A DNA stretch of 64,000 bases. Origin: Motilibacter peucedani. Lineage in GTDB: Bacteria > Actinomycetota > Actinomycetes > Motilibacterales > Motilibacteraceae. The stretch spans positions 62,001-126,000 of the forward strand of contig NZ_RBWV01000001.1 in the NCBI RefSeq assembly GCF_003634695.1, written 5' to 3'. The notes below the pieces were generated by a model that was not told the origin of the DNA, did not search any database, and saw only the letters and a program-made list of their open reading frames with translations. The translations under genes and the position numbers were made by a program. Of this stretch, positions 20,276 to 33,604 are shown one piece after another (position 1 is the first letter of the stretch; every line of letters starts with the position of its first letter).

Positions 20276-22179
20276 GAGGCCGCGCCCTTCAGCGAGGTCG
20301 CCCCGAACGACGCCGTCGCGCCCGCCCACGACGACGTGACGGCCTCGCAGGCGGGGTAGTGGCCGGAGTCGGCCCGGCTGGTCGTGTAGGTCGACGCGGT
20401 CGAGCCGGCGACCACCGCGGTGCCGGCGGGGAACCCGGAGCCGACCGCCGACAGCGGCGAGGCCAGCCGGGCCCACCGGTAGGTGGTAGCGGTGCCGGGC
20501 GTCCCGGAGGTGACCGAGCAGGTCAGCACCGTGCCGACCGGCAGGGTCCCCGCCCCCGCCGGCACCGCGCCGGTCGGGGCCACGCCCGCAGAGGGGGTCG
20601 GCAGCATCAGCCCTGCGGCCACCTGCACGCTGCCCATCGAGTTCGAGGCGGTCACCGTGCAGACCAGCGTCGCCGACGGACCCACCTGTGCCAGCAGCGC
20701 CGGTGTCAGCGGCAGCGTCGAGGCCGTGCCGAGGACCACGGCGGGAGCGGTGGCGCTCGCCCACGCGTAGCCGCTCACCACGCCGGCACCGCTGAGGACG
20801 GGCGGGGTGCAGGTGAGCGCACCGGCGCCGTAGGCCGTCGTGACCGCTGGTGCGGTCACCGTCGTCGGGCCCGCGGCACGCGGCGCGGCCGGGAACCGCA
20901 GGCGTACGAGCGACCGGACGTGCGAGCGGGGGTAGCTCGCGGCCACGGTGCACGTGAGCGTGCGGCCGGCGTCAGCCGCCTCCACCACGTGGGTGGAGCC
21001 GGCGGCGGTCACCGTCGCGGCGAGCGGGGTGGGGTCCCCGTTGCGGGCCCAGGTGTAGGAGAGCGTGACGCCCTCGGTGTAGCGCCCGGGGGTGCAGGTG
21101 ACCTGCGCCCCGAGCGCGGCGACCGGTGCCCTGCCGCGGGTGCGGATGCTGGGACCGACGAGCGTGAGGGGTACGGCGCGGCTGCGCGCCGCCGCGAGCG
21201 CCGGCAGCGAGGCGCTGGCCTGCCGGAGCCACCTGGCGTAGGCACCGACGCTGGTGAAGACGGTCGGGGTCGTCTGGCAGCCCCTCTCCGAGCCGTAGCT
21301 GGTGACGCCGACGACGTAGGGGACGCCACGCACCCGCGCGACCAGCGGACCGCCGCTGTCGCCCTCGCACGACGAGGCGTAGGTGCCGTCGCCCAGGCTC
21401 CGGCCGGCGCCGAGCTGGCGGCGGTCGTCGAAGGAGTAGAAGGTCGCCCGCGCCACGCTGTTGAGCTGGCGCAGGCTGGCCGTGCGCAGGTGGCCGTCGG
21501 GGTACTTCACGCGGTCGGACCAGCGGCCCCACCCGTAGAGCGAGAGCGGCAGCGTGCGCCCGCGGCGCAGGGCCGACGCCAGCGACGGCGTGCCGACCTT
21601 CGCGTAGGAGCTCAGCCCGAGCGGCACGGCCGAGCGCATGACGGCGATGTCGTCGTTGATGAGCAGCTTGGTGTAGGCCTCGTCGTAGCGCACCGCCTCG
21701 ACCGGCACGACCCGACCGCGGGAGAACGGCTTGCCGAAGTCGTAGGCGTTGCCGTCGAGCAGCAGGTAGAAGGCGCCGCGGCCCACCGCGCAGTGGGCCG
21801 CCGTCAGCAGCAGCCGGGAGGACACCGCCGACACGGTGCACAGGCCGACCTCGCCCCGGGGGTCCGTCGGCACGAAGATCATGGGCAGGACCCAGGGCAG
21901 GGTGCGGCTCGGCGTGCGCACCACCGTGCCGTGGACGACGTCGCGCACCACCGGACGGTCGGGCAGCCGCACGGCCGGCAGGTCGTGCACCGCCCCTGCG
22001 GGCACCGGGACCGCCGCGGGCGCCGGGACCGCCGCGGGCGCCGGGACCGCCGGCGAGGCGGCGGCCAGCGCGGGCGCGGCCGGCACGAGCAGCGCGACGA
22101 CGGCGAGCAGGACGGCGAGCGCGGGGCGGACGGTACGCCGGCGCGCGGCGCCGGACGGGAGCAGGAGCACGGGCGTCAC
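20272..22179 (-). CDS. Secreted trypsin-like (S1) serine protease with Ig-like C-terminal modules
   Basis: A 635-residue exported protease inside the his operon. Residues 1-41 form a signal peptide, followed by a Pro/Ala/Val linker (about 42-64). The S1 domain has His129 (TAAHC), Asp177 (NDDIAV) and Ser275 (CEGDSGGPL), so the triad is intact. After about residue 350 come three beta-rich modules with the pattern LTC(T/S)..., Cys pairs and YxWA, typical of bacterial Ig-like surface domains. The GTG at 22179 is chosen over an in-frame GTG at 22254 because the 25 intervening codons have a low third-position GC. It overlaps hisF by GTGA. Confidence 0.85.
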   Translation of the reverse strand: MTPVLLLPSGAARRRTVRPALAVLLAVVALLVPAAPALAAASPAVPAPAAVPAPAAVPVPAGAVHDLPAVRLPDRPVVRDVVHGTVVRTPSRTLPWVLPMIFVPTDPRGEVGLCTVSAVSSRLLLTAAHCAVGRGAFYLLLDGNAYDFGKPFSRGRVVPVEAVRYDEAYTKLLINDDIAVMRSAVPLGLSSYAKVGTPSLASALRRGRTLPLSLYGWGRWSDRVKYPDGHLRTASLRQLNSVARATFYSFDDRRQLGAGRSLGDGTYASSCEGDSGGPLVARVRGVPYVVGVTSYGSERGCQTTPTVFTSVGAYARWLRQASASLPALAAARSRAVPLTLVGPSIRTRGRAPVAALGAQVTCTPGRYTEGVTLSYTWARNGDPTPLAATVTAAGSTHVVEAADAGRTLTCTVAASYPRSHVRSLVRLRFPAAPRAAGPTTVTAPAVTTAYGAGALTCTPPVLSGAGVVSGYAWASATAPAVVLGTASTLPLTPALLAQVGPSATLVCTVTASNSMGSVQVAAGLMLPTPSAGVAPTGAVPAGAGTLPVGTVLTCSVTSGTPGTATTYRWARLASPLSAVGSGFPAGTAVVAGSTASTYTTSRADSGHYPACEAVTSSWAGATASFGATSLKGAAS

Positions 22180-22255
22180 AGTAGACGGACCGGACGACAC
22201 GGGGCGAGCAGAGCGGAACGCCCGAACCAGGTGGTGCAGGACACGTCGGTCCACG

Positions 22256-22999
22256 TCAGGAGCTCGCCGCTCGCAGCGCGTCCTCGAGGGTGAAGGCCCC
22301 CGCGTAGAGCGCCTTGCCGACGATCGCGCCCTCGACGCCCTCGCCCGTGAGGCCGCGCAGGGCGGTCAGGTCGGCCAGCGAGGAGATGCCGCCGGAGGCG
22401 ACGACGGGCCGCTCGGTCGCCGCGCAGACCGAGCGCAGCAGCTCGAGGTTCGGGCCGGTCAGGGTGCCGTCGCGGGCCACGTCGGTGACGACGTAGCGGG
22501 CGCAGCCGTCGGCGTCGAGCCGGGCCAGGACCTCGAACAGCTCGCCGCCCTCCTGCACCCAGCCGCGCGCCGCGAGCGTGGTGCCGCGCACGTCGAGCCC
22601 GACCGCGATCCGGTCGCCGTGCTCGGCGATCGCCCGTCGCACCCAGTCGGGCGACTCGAGCGCCGCCGTGCCGAGGTTGACCCGGGCGCAGCCGGTGGCC
22701 AGCGCGGCCCGCAGCGACTCGTCGTCGCGGATGCCGCCCGACAGCTCGACCGACACGTCGAGCCGTCCCGTGACCTCGGCGAGCAGCTCGCGGTTGCTCC
22801 CACGGCCGAAGGCGGCGTCGAGGTCGACCAGGTGGATCCACTGCGCACCGGCGGACTGCCAGGCGAGCGCCGCCTCGAGCGGGTCGCCGTAGGAGGTCTC
22901 GGAGCCGGCGGCGCCCTGGACGAGCCGGACGGCCTGCCCGTCGGCGACGTCGACGGCGGGCAGCAGGACGAGCGGGGCCTCGGCGCGGGGCGCGGTCAC
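22256..22999 (-). CDS. priA: Bifunctional phosphoribosyl isomerase PriA (HisA/TrpF)
   Basis: A 247-residue TIM barrel. HisA isomerises ProFAR to PRFAR. In actinobacteria this protein (PriA) also does the TrpF reaction on phosphoribosyl anthranilate. Catalytic residues are Asp17 (PAVDV) and the Asp in VVTDVARDG; the phosphate sites are SGGIRD and ASGGISS. No trpF occurs beside trpC here, supporting the dual role. The GTG start at 22999 lies five bases after the upstream small gene. Dual activity is inferred from the lineage and the missing trpF. Confidence 0.93.
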   Translation of the reverse strand: MTAPRAEAPLVLLPAVDVADGQAVRLVQGAAGSETSYGDPLEAALAWQSAGAQWIHLVDLDAAFGRGSNRELLAEVTGRLDVSVELSGGIRDDESLRAALATGCARVNLGTAALESPDWVRRAIAEHGDRIAVGLDVRGTTLAARGWVQEGGELFEVLARLDADGCARYVVTDVARDGTLTGPNLELLRSVCAATERPVVASGGISSLADLTALRGLTGEGVEGAIVGKALYAGAFTLEDALRAASS

Positions 23000-23004
23000 G
23001 GCAG

Positions 23005-23340
23005 TCAGATCCTTCGGTCGGAGACGGCGGTCAGCAGGACGGGGAGGGCGACGAGGGCGACGACGACCGCGGCGACGCGCAGCCCGGCGTCGTCGGTGAG
23101 GGCCACGACCGCGGCGAGCGCGACCAGCTCGACGAGCACGACGGCCCCGGCGCGCAGCCGCCGCCGCCGGGCCAGCACTCCCCCGGGGCGCCCCACGCGG
23201 GTCGGCCGGGGCCGCAGCGCGCCCAGCCGGCGGCGCCGGGCCGACGCGCGCGCCGCTCGCCGCTCGTGGCCGGCGCGCGCGGCAGCCCGCCGGCGCTCGA
23301 GCTCGGCCCGCCGCTGCGCCCGTTGGCCCTTGGCGCTCAC
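23005..23340 (-). CDS. Small basic membrane protein between hisH and priA
   Basis: A 111-residue protein of unknown function. Residues 1 to about 58 are strongly basic (many Arg, Ala, Glu; probably helical), followed by two hydrophobic helices (about 62-82 and 85-105). The GTG start overlaps the hisH stop as GTGA, so it belongs to the his transcript. Similar small Arg-rich two-helix proteins occur at this place in other actinobacterial his operons, though no function is known. The basic tail could contact nucleic acid or lipid head groups. Confidence 0.72.
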   Translation of the reverse strand: MSAKGQRAQRRAELERRRAAARAGHERRAARASARRRRLGALRPRPTRVGRPGGVLARRRRLRAGAVVLVELVALAAVVALTDDAGLRVAAVVVALVALPVLLTAVSDRRI

Positions 23341-23966
23341 GACAGCGTGCGCACCCAGTTCTGAAGCAGGGCGGCACCGGCGTCGCCGGACTTCTCGGGG
23401 TGGAACTGGGTGGCCGAGAGCGCGCCGTTCTCGACGGCCGCGACGAACGGGTGCCCGTGCTCGGCCCACGTCACCAGCGGCGCGCGCAGCCGCTCGGAGG
23501 GCGGCAGGTCGAAGCTGCGCACGCCGTACGAGTGCACGAAGTAGAACCGCTCGTCGGCGATGCCGTCGAAGAGCACCGAGCCCTCGGGCACCGTGACGGT
23601 GTTCCAGCCCATGTGCGGCAGCACCGGGGCGTCGAGCCGGTCGACCACGCCGGGCCACTCGCCGCAGCCGGCGGCCTCGACGCCGTGCTCGACGCCCTTC
23701 TCGAACATCACCTGCATGCCCACGCAGATGCCGAGCACCGGGCGGCCGCCGGCCAGCCGGCGGCCGATCACCTCGGGCCCCCGGACCGCGCGCAGCCCCT
23801 CCATGCAGGCGGCGAAGGCGCCGACGCCGGGGACGACGAGCCCGTCGGCCTCCTCGGCGACGGCGCGCTCGGAGGTGAGGACGACCTCGGCGCCCGTGCG
23901 CTCGAGCGCGCGCACCGCGGAGCGCAGGTTGCCCGAGCCGTAGTCGAGGACGGCGACGCGGGGCAC
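23337..23966 (-). CDS. hisH: Imidazole glycerol phosphate synthase, glutaminase subunit
   Basis: A 209-residue class I glutamine amidotransferase that supplies ammonia to HisF. The triad is Cys81 (GICVGMQ), His189 and Glu191 (FHPEKS). The GTG start at 23966 follows the hisB TAG with no gap. Length and motifs are normal. Its partner hisF lies three genes downstream. Confidence 0.96.
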   Translation of the reverse strand: MPRVAVLDYGSGNLRSAVRALERTGAEVVLTSERAVAEEADGLVVPGVGAFAACMEGLRAVRGPEVIGRRLAGGRPVLGICVGMQVMFEKGVEHGVEAAGCGEWPGVVDRLDAPVLPHMGWNTVTVPEGSVLFDGIADERFYFVHSYGVRSFDLPPSERLRAPLVTWAEHGHPFVAAVENGALSATQFHPEKSGDAGAALLQNWVRTLS

Positions 23967-28337
<4,371 letters not shown>

Positions 28338-28341
<4 letters not shown>

Positions 28342-28937
28342 GGCGCGTCCGGAGGCGGGGACTCGTGGTCGTCGACGCCGAGGCCGACGGTGAGGGCGAC
28401 CTGGACCACGGTCGCGGCGATCGCCCAGAGCAGCAGCGCGCCGTGGGAGTGGACGTCGAGGCCGACGCGCACGTGGTGGCCGACGTCGTCGGCGCTGAAG
28501 CGGTGGGGCCCGAGCAGGTAGCCGACCCGCCACGCGACGAGGGAGCCGAGCAGCCCGCCCACCACGAGACCGGCCAGCCCGTCGAGCCCGCCGGCGCGGC
28601 GGGTGCCCGCCACGGCGAAGGTGACGAGGGCGCAGAGCACGCCGCTCACCACCGTGATGCCCATGAACCACGCCTCGGCGCCGAAGTAGGCGCCGGTCGA
28701 CTCGAACGTGCCGTTGACGGCGCGCGGGCCCGCGACCGTGCCCTCGAGGTGGGGCGCGAGCTGGTTCCAGGCGAAGGCGGCGGCCACTCCTACGAGCGCG
28801 CTGCCCGCAGCGGCGCCGAGGGCGGTGGGCACGGAGGACCCGCGACCACCGGTGCCGCCGCGGCGCACGGCGTCGAGCAGCAGAGCGACGCGTGGACGCG
28901 GCTGCCGGTGCGCGTACGTCGCCGTTGCGTCAGCCAC
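28338..28937 (-). CDS. DUF2567-like membrane protein
   Basis: A 199-residue protein resembling the actinobacterial DUF2567 family: four membrane helices (about 38-60, 90-112, 118-140 and 165-188), a Trp-rich first helix followed by LAP, and the segment GGLLGSLVAWRVGYLLGP. Its function is unknown. The GTG at 28937 has a TAGGGT hexamer eight bases upstream. Its TAG stop overlaps the stop of the convergent YbaK gene in the shared tetranucleotide CTAG. Confidence 0.68.
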
Positions 28938-29116
28938 GAGCCGTCACCCTACGGCGCGCCGACCGGCTTGGCGAGCGGCTCGGGAGCGACTCGCCCGTCC
29001 GGCCCTGCCACCCCGTGCCGGGCGCGGACCCTGGCACCTCGTCGGACCCCGCGGCTAGCGTGTCGCCGGACGCCCGCGCCCCCGCGGTCCGGACGCTGAC
29101 GAAGACGAGGCCGACC

Positions 29117-30910
29117 ATGACGACCCCTGCGACGACGACCACGAGGACGCCTTCGAGCACTCTCCCGCGGTCGAGCGCCCGCCGCACCGCGCTCGCGACC
29201 GCCGCCCTCGCCCTGGCTGCGGCGGGCGTGCTCGTGGTGCCGCAGCACAGCGGCGCCGTCACCGCCGAGCCGCGCCTCGAGGTGAGCACGAGCCCGACGC
29301 GCAGCGGCGCACTGCCCCTCGCCGGTGCGTCGCTGTGGGGACTGGTCTACGTCACCGTCTCCGGCGTCGCCGGTCCGGCGCAGGTGGCGTTCCGCGTCGA
29401 CGACACGGGACGCACGCGTACGCCGCTGCGCACCGACTCCGCCGCGCCGTTCGACCTCGTGGGCAGCACGTCCGGCGCCGGCGAGCCGGCGCGCCCGCTC
29501 GACGCCGCCTCGCTCGGCACGGGCGTGCACGTGCTGACCGCCGACGTGCGGCTGGGCACGGGACAGCTCAGCGTCCTCGTCGCCCGGTTCAGCGTCGGCC
29601 GCGGGCCGGTCGTCTCGCTGGTGCACAGCGCGGGCCGCGACCGGGCGGGCGCGGTGGCGGTGGCCGACGACGTCGTGCGCGGCCCGCTCTACGCGTTCCT
29701 CGCCGCCGCGCCGGGCCAGTCGGTGCGGCGCGTGCGGTTCTTCGTCGACGACCCCCACCGCGGCCGCACCCCGGCGCGCGTCGAGGGTTCCGCACCGTGG
29801 GACCTCGGCGGCACGAGCACCGACACCCGCTTCGCCGAGCCCGTCGACACGGCCGCCCTGGGGCAGGGCGTCCACACGCTGACCGCGGAGGTGACCGGCG
29901 GCGCCGGCACCGTCGTCACGAGCACGAGCTTCACCGTCTCCGGCCCGACCCCGTCCGACGCGTGGTCGTGGCGCACGGCGACCCCGGTGCCCGAGCGCGT
30001 GACCGAGGCGCAGGGCGTCGCCCTCGGCGACTCCGTCTACGTCTTCGGGAGCTTCGACTCCCGGAAGACCTGCTGCGTCCCCTCGCCGCGCACCTACCGC
30101 TACTCGGTGTCGAGCGGCACGTGGCGGGCGCTCGCGCCCATGCCCGACATGGGAACGCCGACCGGGACGCTGCGGGGCGGCGTCACCCACGCGGGCGTGG
30201 CCACCGACGGCCGGCGGATCTGGCTGGCCGGCGGCTACACCAGCGACAGCGCCGGCACCGGGCAGGTGTTCGGCACCGACCGCGTCTGGCAGTACGACAC
30301 CGTGACGGGCACCTGGTCGGAGCCGTCGTGGCGCCTGCCGACGAAGGTCGCGGCGGGCCAGCTCGCCTACGTCGGCGGCGTGCTGCACTACTTCGGCGGC
30401 CACACCTACCAGCAGCGCGTCGACACGGCTGCCCACTGGGCGCTCGACCTGTCGGACCCGGCGGCCGGCTGGCAGCCGCGCGCTCCCATGCCGCAGGCGG
30501 TCAACCACTTCGGCTACGGCGTGATCGGCGGACGCATCTACGCGGTCGGCGGCCAGACCGGCTTCGACGACACGGCGCACGTCATGGGGACGCTGCAGGT
30601 CTACGACCCGGCCACCGACAGCTGGGAGGTGCGCGGCAGCACGCCGCTGCCGACGCCGCGCTCGCACATCGTCTCGGCCACCTTCGTCATGGACGGCCGG
30701 CTCGTCGTGGCGGGCGGCGAGCGCGCCGACGTGCACGAGCTGGTGCCGACGGCGGAGGTCTCGGCCTACGACCCGGTGACCCGGCGCTGGAGCTCGCTGC
30801 CCCCGCTGCCGGCCGGCCGGCTCTCCGGGGTGGCGGGTCCTGTCGACGGCAGCCGCTGGGTCTACGCCGGCGGGCGCTCGACCAGCACCTACCTCGCCAC
30901 GGCACGCTGA
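29117..30910 (+). CDS. Secreted kelch-repeat protein with N-terminal Ig-like modules
   Basis: A 597-residue exported protein. The ATG at 29117 (GAGG upstream) gives an N-terminus with a Thr-rich n-region and a hydrophobic core (about 25-43). Two Ig-like modules follow (about 55-160 and 160-280), each ending in GVH(V/T)LTA and a beta strand. A kelch beta-propeller (about 285-590) shows repeated motifs YVFGS, WLAGGYT, YAVGGQT, VVAGGE and YAGG with Trp-containing strands. A vicinal Cys pair (KTCCVP) is unusual. Kelch secreted proteins often bind or oxidise sugars, but no copper-radical motif is evident. The substrate is unknown. Confidence 0.85.
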   Translation: MTTPATTTTRTPSSTLPRSSARRTALATAALALAAAGVLVVPQHSGAVTAEPRLEVSTSPTRSGALPLAGASLWGLVYVTVSGVAGPAQVAFRVDDTGRTRTPLRTDSAAPFDLVGSTSGAGEPARPLDAASLGTGVHVLTADVRLGTGQLSVLVARFSVGRGPVVSLVHSAGRDRAGAVAVADDVVRGPLYAFLAAAPGQSVRRVRFFVDDPHRGRTPARVEGSAPWDLGGTSTDTRFAEPVDTAALGQGVHTLTAEVTGGAGTVVTSTSFTVSGPTPSDAWSWRTATPVPERVTEAQGVALGDSVYVFGSFDSRKTCCVPSPRTYRYSVSSGTWRALAPMPDMGTPTGTLRGGVTHAGVATDGRRIWLAGGYTSDSAGTGQVFGTDRVWQYDTVTGTWSEPSWRLPTKVAAGQLAYVGGVLHYFGGHTYQQRVDTAAHWALDLSDPAAGWQPRAPMPQAVNHFGYGVIGGRIYAVGGQTGFDDTAHVMGTLQVYDPATDSWEVRGSTPLPTPRSHIVSATFVMDGRLVVAGGERADVHELVPTAEVSAYDPVTRRWSSLPPLPAGRLSGVAGPVDGSRWVYAGGRSTSTYLATAR

Positions 30911-30966
30911 GCGGCTCCGACGCGTCGCCGGGACGGCACCCCGCTCCGGACGCCGCCACGCTGCAC

Positions 30967-31374
30967 GTGGAGCAGGAGCTCTCGGTGCTGCTGCGACGGG
31001 CGCGCGCCTACCTCGCCTCGCTGGCGGCCGAGCTGCACCCCGACCTGGAGGCCTCCGCCTACTCCACGCTGCTGCTCGTGCTGACCCGCGAGCGGGTCCG
31101 GGCGGCCGACGTCGCCGAGCACTTCAGCCTCAACAAGGGCCCGGTGAGCCGACAGGTCGCCGGGCTCGAGCGGCTGGGGCTCATCACGCGCGTCGCCGAC
31201 CCGGACGACGGGCGGGCGCAGGTGCTGGTGGCGACGCCCGAGTGCCGGGCGCGGTGGGAGGAGCTGCGCGCGGACCGGGCCGCAGACGTACGCGCCGGGC
31301 TGGGTGCCTGGCCGCACCGTGACGTCGAGCGCTTCGCCGCGCTGCTCGAGCGGTTCAACGCGCTGTTGGAGTGA
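30967..31374 (+). CDS. MarR family transcriptional regulator
   Basis: A 135-residue winged-helix regulator. The HTH is visible in VRAADVAEHFSLNKGPVSRQVAGLERLGLI and the wing in TRVADPDDGRAQVLVATPE. The only plausible start is GTG at 30967 in the 56-base gap after the kelch gene. It lies just upstream of a DHA2 efflux gene, with a perfect inverted repeat between them (31405-31423). It probably represses that exporter and is released by a small ligand. Confidence 0.88.
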   Translation: MEQELSVLLRRARAYLASLAAELHPDLEASAYSTLLLVLTRERVRAADVAEHFSLNKGPVSRQVAGLERLGLITRVADPDDGRAQVLVATPECRARWEELRADRAADVRAGLGAWPHRDVERFAALLERFNALLE

Positions 31375-31404
31375 GGGTCGGACGGGGAATAGAGCCCACC
31401 GCGG

Positions 31405-31423
31405 TGGTTGCTATGAGCAACCA
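31405..31423. promoter_or_regulatory. Probable MarR operator before the MFS gene
   Basis: TGGTTGCT and AGCAACCA form a perfect 8-base inverted repeat around ATG (31405-31423). This contains the TTGC-N5-GCAA arrangement seen in MarR-family sites. A TAGACC -10-like box follows at 31425-31430, so binding would block the promoter. Confidence 0.65.
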
Positions 31424-31464
31424 GTAGACCGTACGGTGAGACGCCGCCTCTGGAAGGACCACCT

Positions 31465-33060
31465 GTGAGCACGACCGCGACGACCGGGCCGGCGCAGCGC
31501 GTCGGCTCGTCAGGCATGACCCACCGCCAGATCCTCGAGGCCATGACCGGGCTGATGCTCAGCATGTTCGTCGCGATGCTGAGCTCGACGGTGGTGAGCA
31601 ACGCGCTGCCGCGCATCCTGCACGAGCTGCACGGCGGCCAGTCGGCCTACACCTGGGTCGTCACAGCGACGCTCCTGACGACGACGGCGTCGACCCCGAT
31701 CTGGGGCAAGATGGCCGACCTGGTGAGCAAGAAGCTGCTCATGCAGGTCGCGATCGTCGTCTACGCGGCCGGCTCGATCGTCGCCGGGCTCTCCGAGTCG
31801 GTGGGCATGCTCATCACCTGCCGCGCGGTGCAGGGCATCGGCGCCGGCGGCATCCTCGCGATGACGCAGGTCATCATGGCCGCGATGGTGTCGCCCCGCG
31901 AGCGCGGGCGCTACAGCGGCTACCTCGGCGCGACCTTCGCCGTCGCGACGATCGCCGGCCCGCTGATCGGCGGCGTGATCGTCGACACGTCCTGGCTCGG
32001 CTGGCGCTGGTGCTTCTACGTCGGCGTGCCGTTCGCTCTCGCCGCGCTCGTCACCCTGCAGCGCACGCTGCACCTGGTGACGGTGCGCCGTGAGGTCTCG
32101 GTCGACTACCTCGGCGCCGCGCTCATCACCGGTGGCGTCAGCGTCCTGCTGGTGTGGGTCTCGCTCGCGGGCCAGCAGTTCGACTGGCTGTCGGCCACGA
32201 CGGCAGCGCTCGTCGCGGGCGGGCTCGCACTCCTCGCCCTGGCCGTCGTCGTCGAGCTGCGCGCGACCGAGCCGATCATCCCGCTGGCGATCTTCCGCGA
32301 GCGGACCGTCGCGCTCGCCACCTCGGCCGGCCTGTTCGTCGGGGTCGCGATGTACGGCGCCACGATCTTCCTGTCGCAGTACTTCCAGATCTCCCGCGGC
32401 GAGAGCCCGACCGCGAGCGGCCTGCGCACGATGCCGATGATCCTCGGACTGGCCGTCTCCTCGCTCGTCGTCGGCCGCCTGGTCTCGGGCACCGGGCGGT
32501 GGAAGCGCTACCTGGTCGCCGGCTCGGCGATCGCCACCGTCGGCTTCGCGCTGCTGGCCACGCTGTCGGCGGAGACCAGCTTCGTCCTGGTCGCGGTCTA
32601 CATGGCCCTGGTCGGCATCGGGCTCGGCATGGTGATGCAGAACCTGGTGCTCTCGGTGCAGAACTCGGTCGCGGGCAGCCAGCTCGGTGCGGCCACCGCC
32701 ACGGTGTCGTTCTTCCGCTCGCTCGGCGGCGCGATCGGCGTCTCGGTGCTCGGCGCGGTGCTCGGCACCCGGGTCGCCGACTCCATCGCCTCGGGCCTCG
32801 CCCACCTGGGCGTCCCGGCCTCGGCCATGGGCAGCTCGGACGGCGCGATCCCCGACGTCAGCACGCTGCCGAAGCCGGTCGCCTCGATCGTCGAGCACGC
32901 CTACGGCGACGCCGTGGGTGAGGTCTTCCTGGTCTCGACCCCGCTGGTGCTGCTCGCCCTGCTGTGCGTCCTGGCGATCCGCGAGGTGCCCCTGCGCACG
33001 CAGACGGGCACCGAGCTGGCCGAGGCCGGCGCCCAGCAGCCGCAGACCGCGGGCGTCTGA
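31465..33060 (+). CDS. DHA2-type (14-helix) MFS drug exporter
   Basis: A 531-residue proton-coupled exporter of the EmrB/QacA (DHA2) class. Motifs are GKMADLVSKK (motif A, loop 2-3), RAVQGIGAGGI (motif B) and GPLIGGVIVD (motif C, antiporter signature). The hydrophobic pattern supports 14 helices. The GTG at 31465 has GGAAGGA upstream. Under likely control of the adjacent MarR gene and followed after 11 bases by a universal stress protein, it suggests a small toxic-compound response unit. The substrate cannot be inferred. Confidence 0.92.
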   Translation: MSTTATTGPAQRVGSSGMTHRQILEAMTGLMLSMFVAMLSSTVVSNALPRILHELHGGQSAYTWVVTATLLTTTASTPIWGKMADLVSKKLLMQVAIVVYAAGSIVAGLSESVGMLITCRAVQGIGAGGILAMTQVIMAAMVSPRERGRYSGYLGATFAVATIAGPLIGGVIVDTSWLGWRWCFYVGVPFALAALVTLQRTLHLVTVRREVSVDYLGAALITGGVSVLLVWVSLAGQQFDWLSATTAALVAGGLALLALAVVVELRATEPIIPLAIFRERTVALATSAGLFVGVAMYGATIFLSQYFQISRGESPTASGLRTMPMILGLAVSSLVVGRLVSGTGRWKRYLVAGSAIATVGFALLATLSAETSFVLVAVYMALVGIGLGMVMQNLVLSVQNSVAGSQLGAATATVSFFRSLGGAIGVSVLGAVLGTRVADSIASGLAHLGVPASAMGSSDGAIPDVSTLPKPVASIVEHAYGDAVGEVFLVSTPLVLLALLCVLAIREVPLRTQTGTELAEAGAQQPQTAGV

Positions 33061-33071
33061 GGGAGCACGCC

Positions 33072-33557
33072 GTGGCCGGCAGCGTCCTCGCGGGCATCCG
33101 GGGCGACGACTCGGACCCGGTCGTGCTGCGCGCGGCGGTCGGGCTCTCTCGCCGGCTCTACCTGCCGCTGCTCGTCGCGCACGTCGTCCAAGTCCCCAGC
33201 GGCCCCGCCGCCGGGGCGGAGGCGCTGGCGCGGCTGGCCACCGACGTCGAGCTCGACCTGGTGGTGCGGCTGAGCGCCCTGCTCGACGCGTGCGCGGTGC
33301 GCTGGTCGCTGGCCGTCACGGCGGGCGACGCCTGTGCGAGGCTGCGCTCGCTCGCCGAGGAGCACGACGCCGCGGTGATCGTGGTGGGCACCCAGGGCAG
33401 CGGCCCGCGCTGCGCGCTGCGCCGGCTGGTGCACGGCTCGGTCTCTGCGCGCCTGATCCACCAACAGCCGCGTCCGGTGCTCGTGGTGCCCACGACGGGT
33501 ACGCCTGCGCCCGGCGGCTCGCCCGTCGCCGACCCCTTCGGCGCACCGGCCGACTGA
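33072..33557 (+). CDS. Universal stress protein (UspA family)
   Basis: A 161-residue single Usp domain. The nucleotide-binding signature G-2x-G-9x-G(S/T) is visible as GTQGSG followed by HGSVS. The start is GTG at 33072, 11 bases after the MFS stop, so it is likely cotranscribed with the exporter. The N-terminal Asp of ATP-binding members is in an RGDDSD context. Its role in stress tolerance is inferred from the family. Confidence 0.86.
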   Translation: MAGSVLAGIRGDDSDPVVLRAAVGLSRRLYLPLLVAHVVQVPSGPAAGAEALARLATDVELDLVVRLSALLDACAVRWSLAVTAGDACARLRSLAEEHDAAVIVVGTQGSGPRCALRRLVHGSVSARLIHQQPRPVLVVPTTGTPAPGGSPVADPFGAPAD

Positions 33558-33594
33558 GCGCAGCCGGCCGAGCAGCTGAGCGCAGCCCGGCCGA
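33554..33594. repeat. Short tandem duplication over the USP stop codon
   Basis: CTGAGCGCAGCCGGCCGA (33554-33571) is repeated at 33576-33594 with one extra C, a 22-base period. It covers the USP stop and the gap before the convergent dnaE. CTGAGCGCAG can itself form a small hairpin, so the pair might act in termination. Confidence 0.5.
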
Positions 33595-33604
33595 CGCTCT
33601 GGGC

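Noticed and set aside
22180..22254. A longer start for the S1 protease (GTG at 22254)
   Set aside because: The extra 25 codons have several A/T third positions, unlike the rest of the gene, and would place the signal peptide 40 residues inside the protein.
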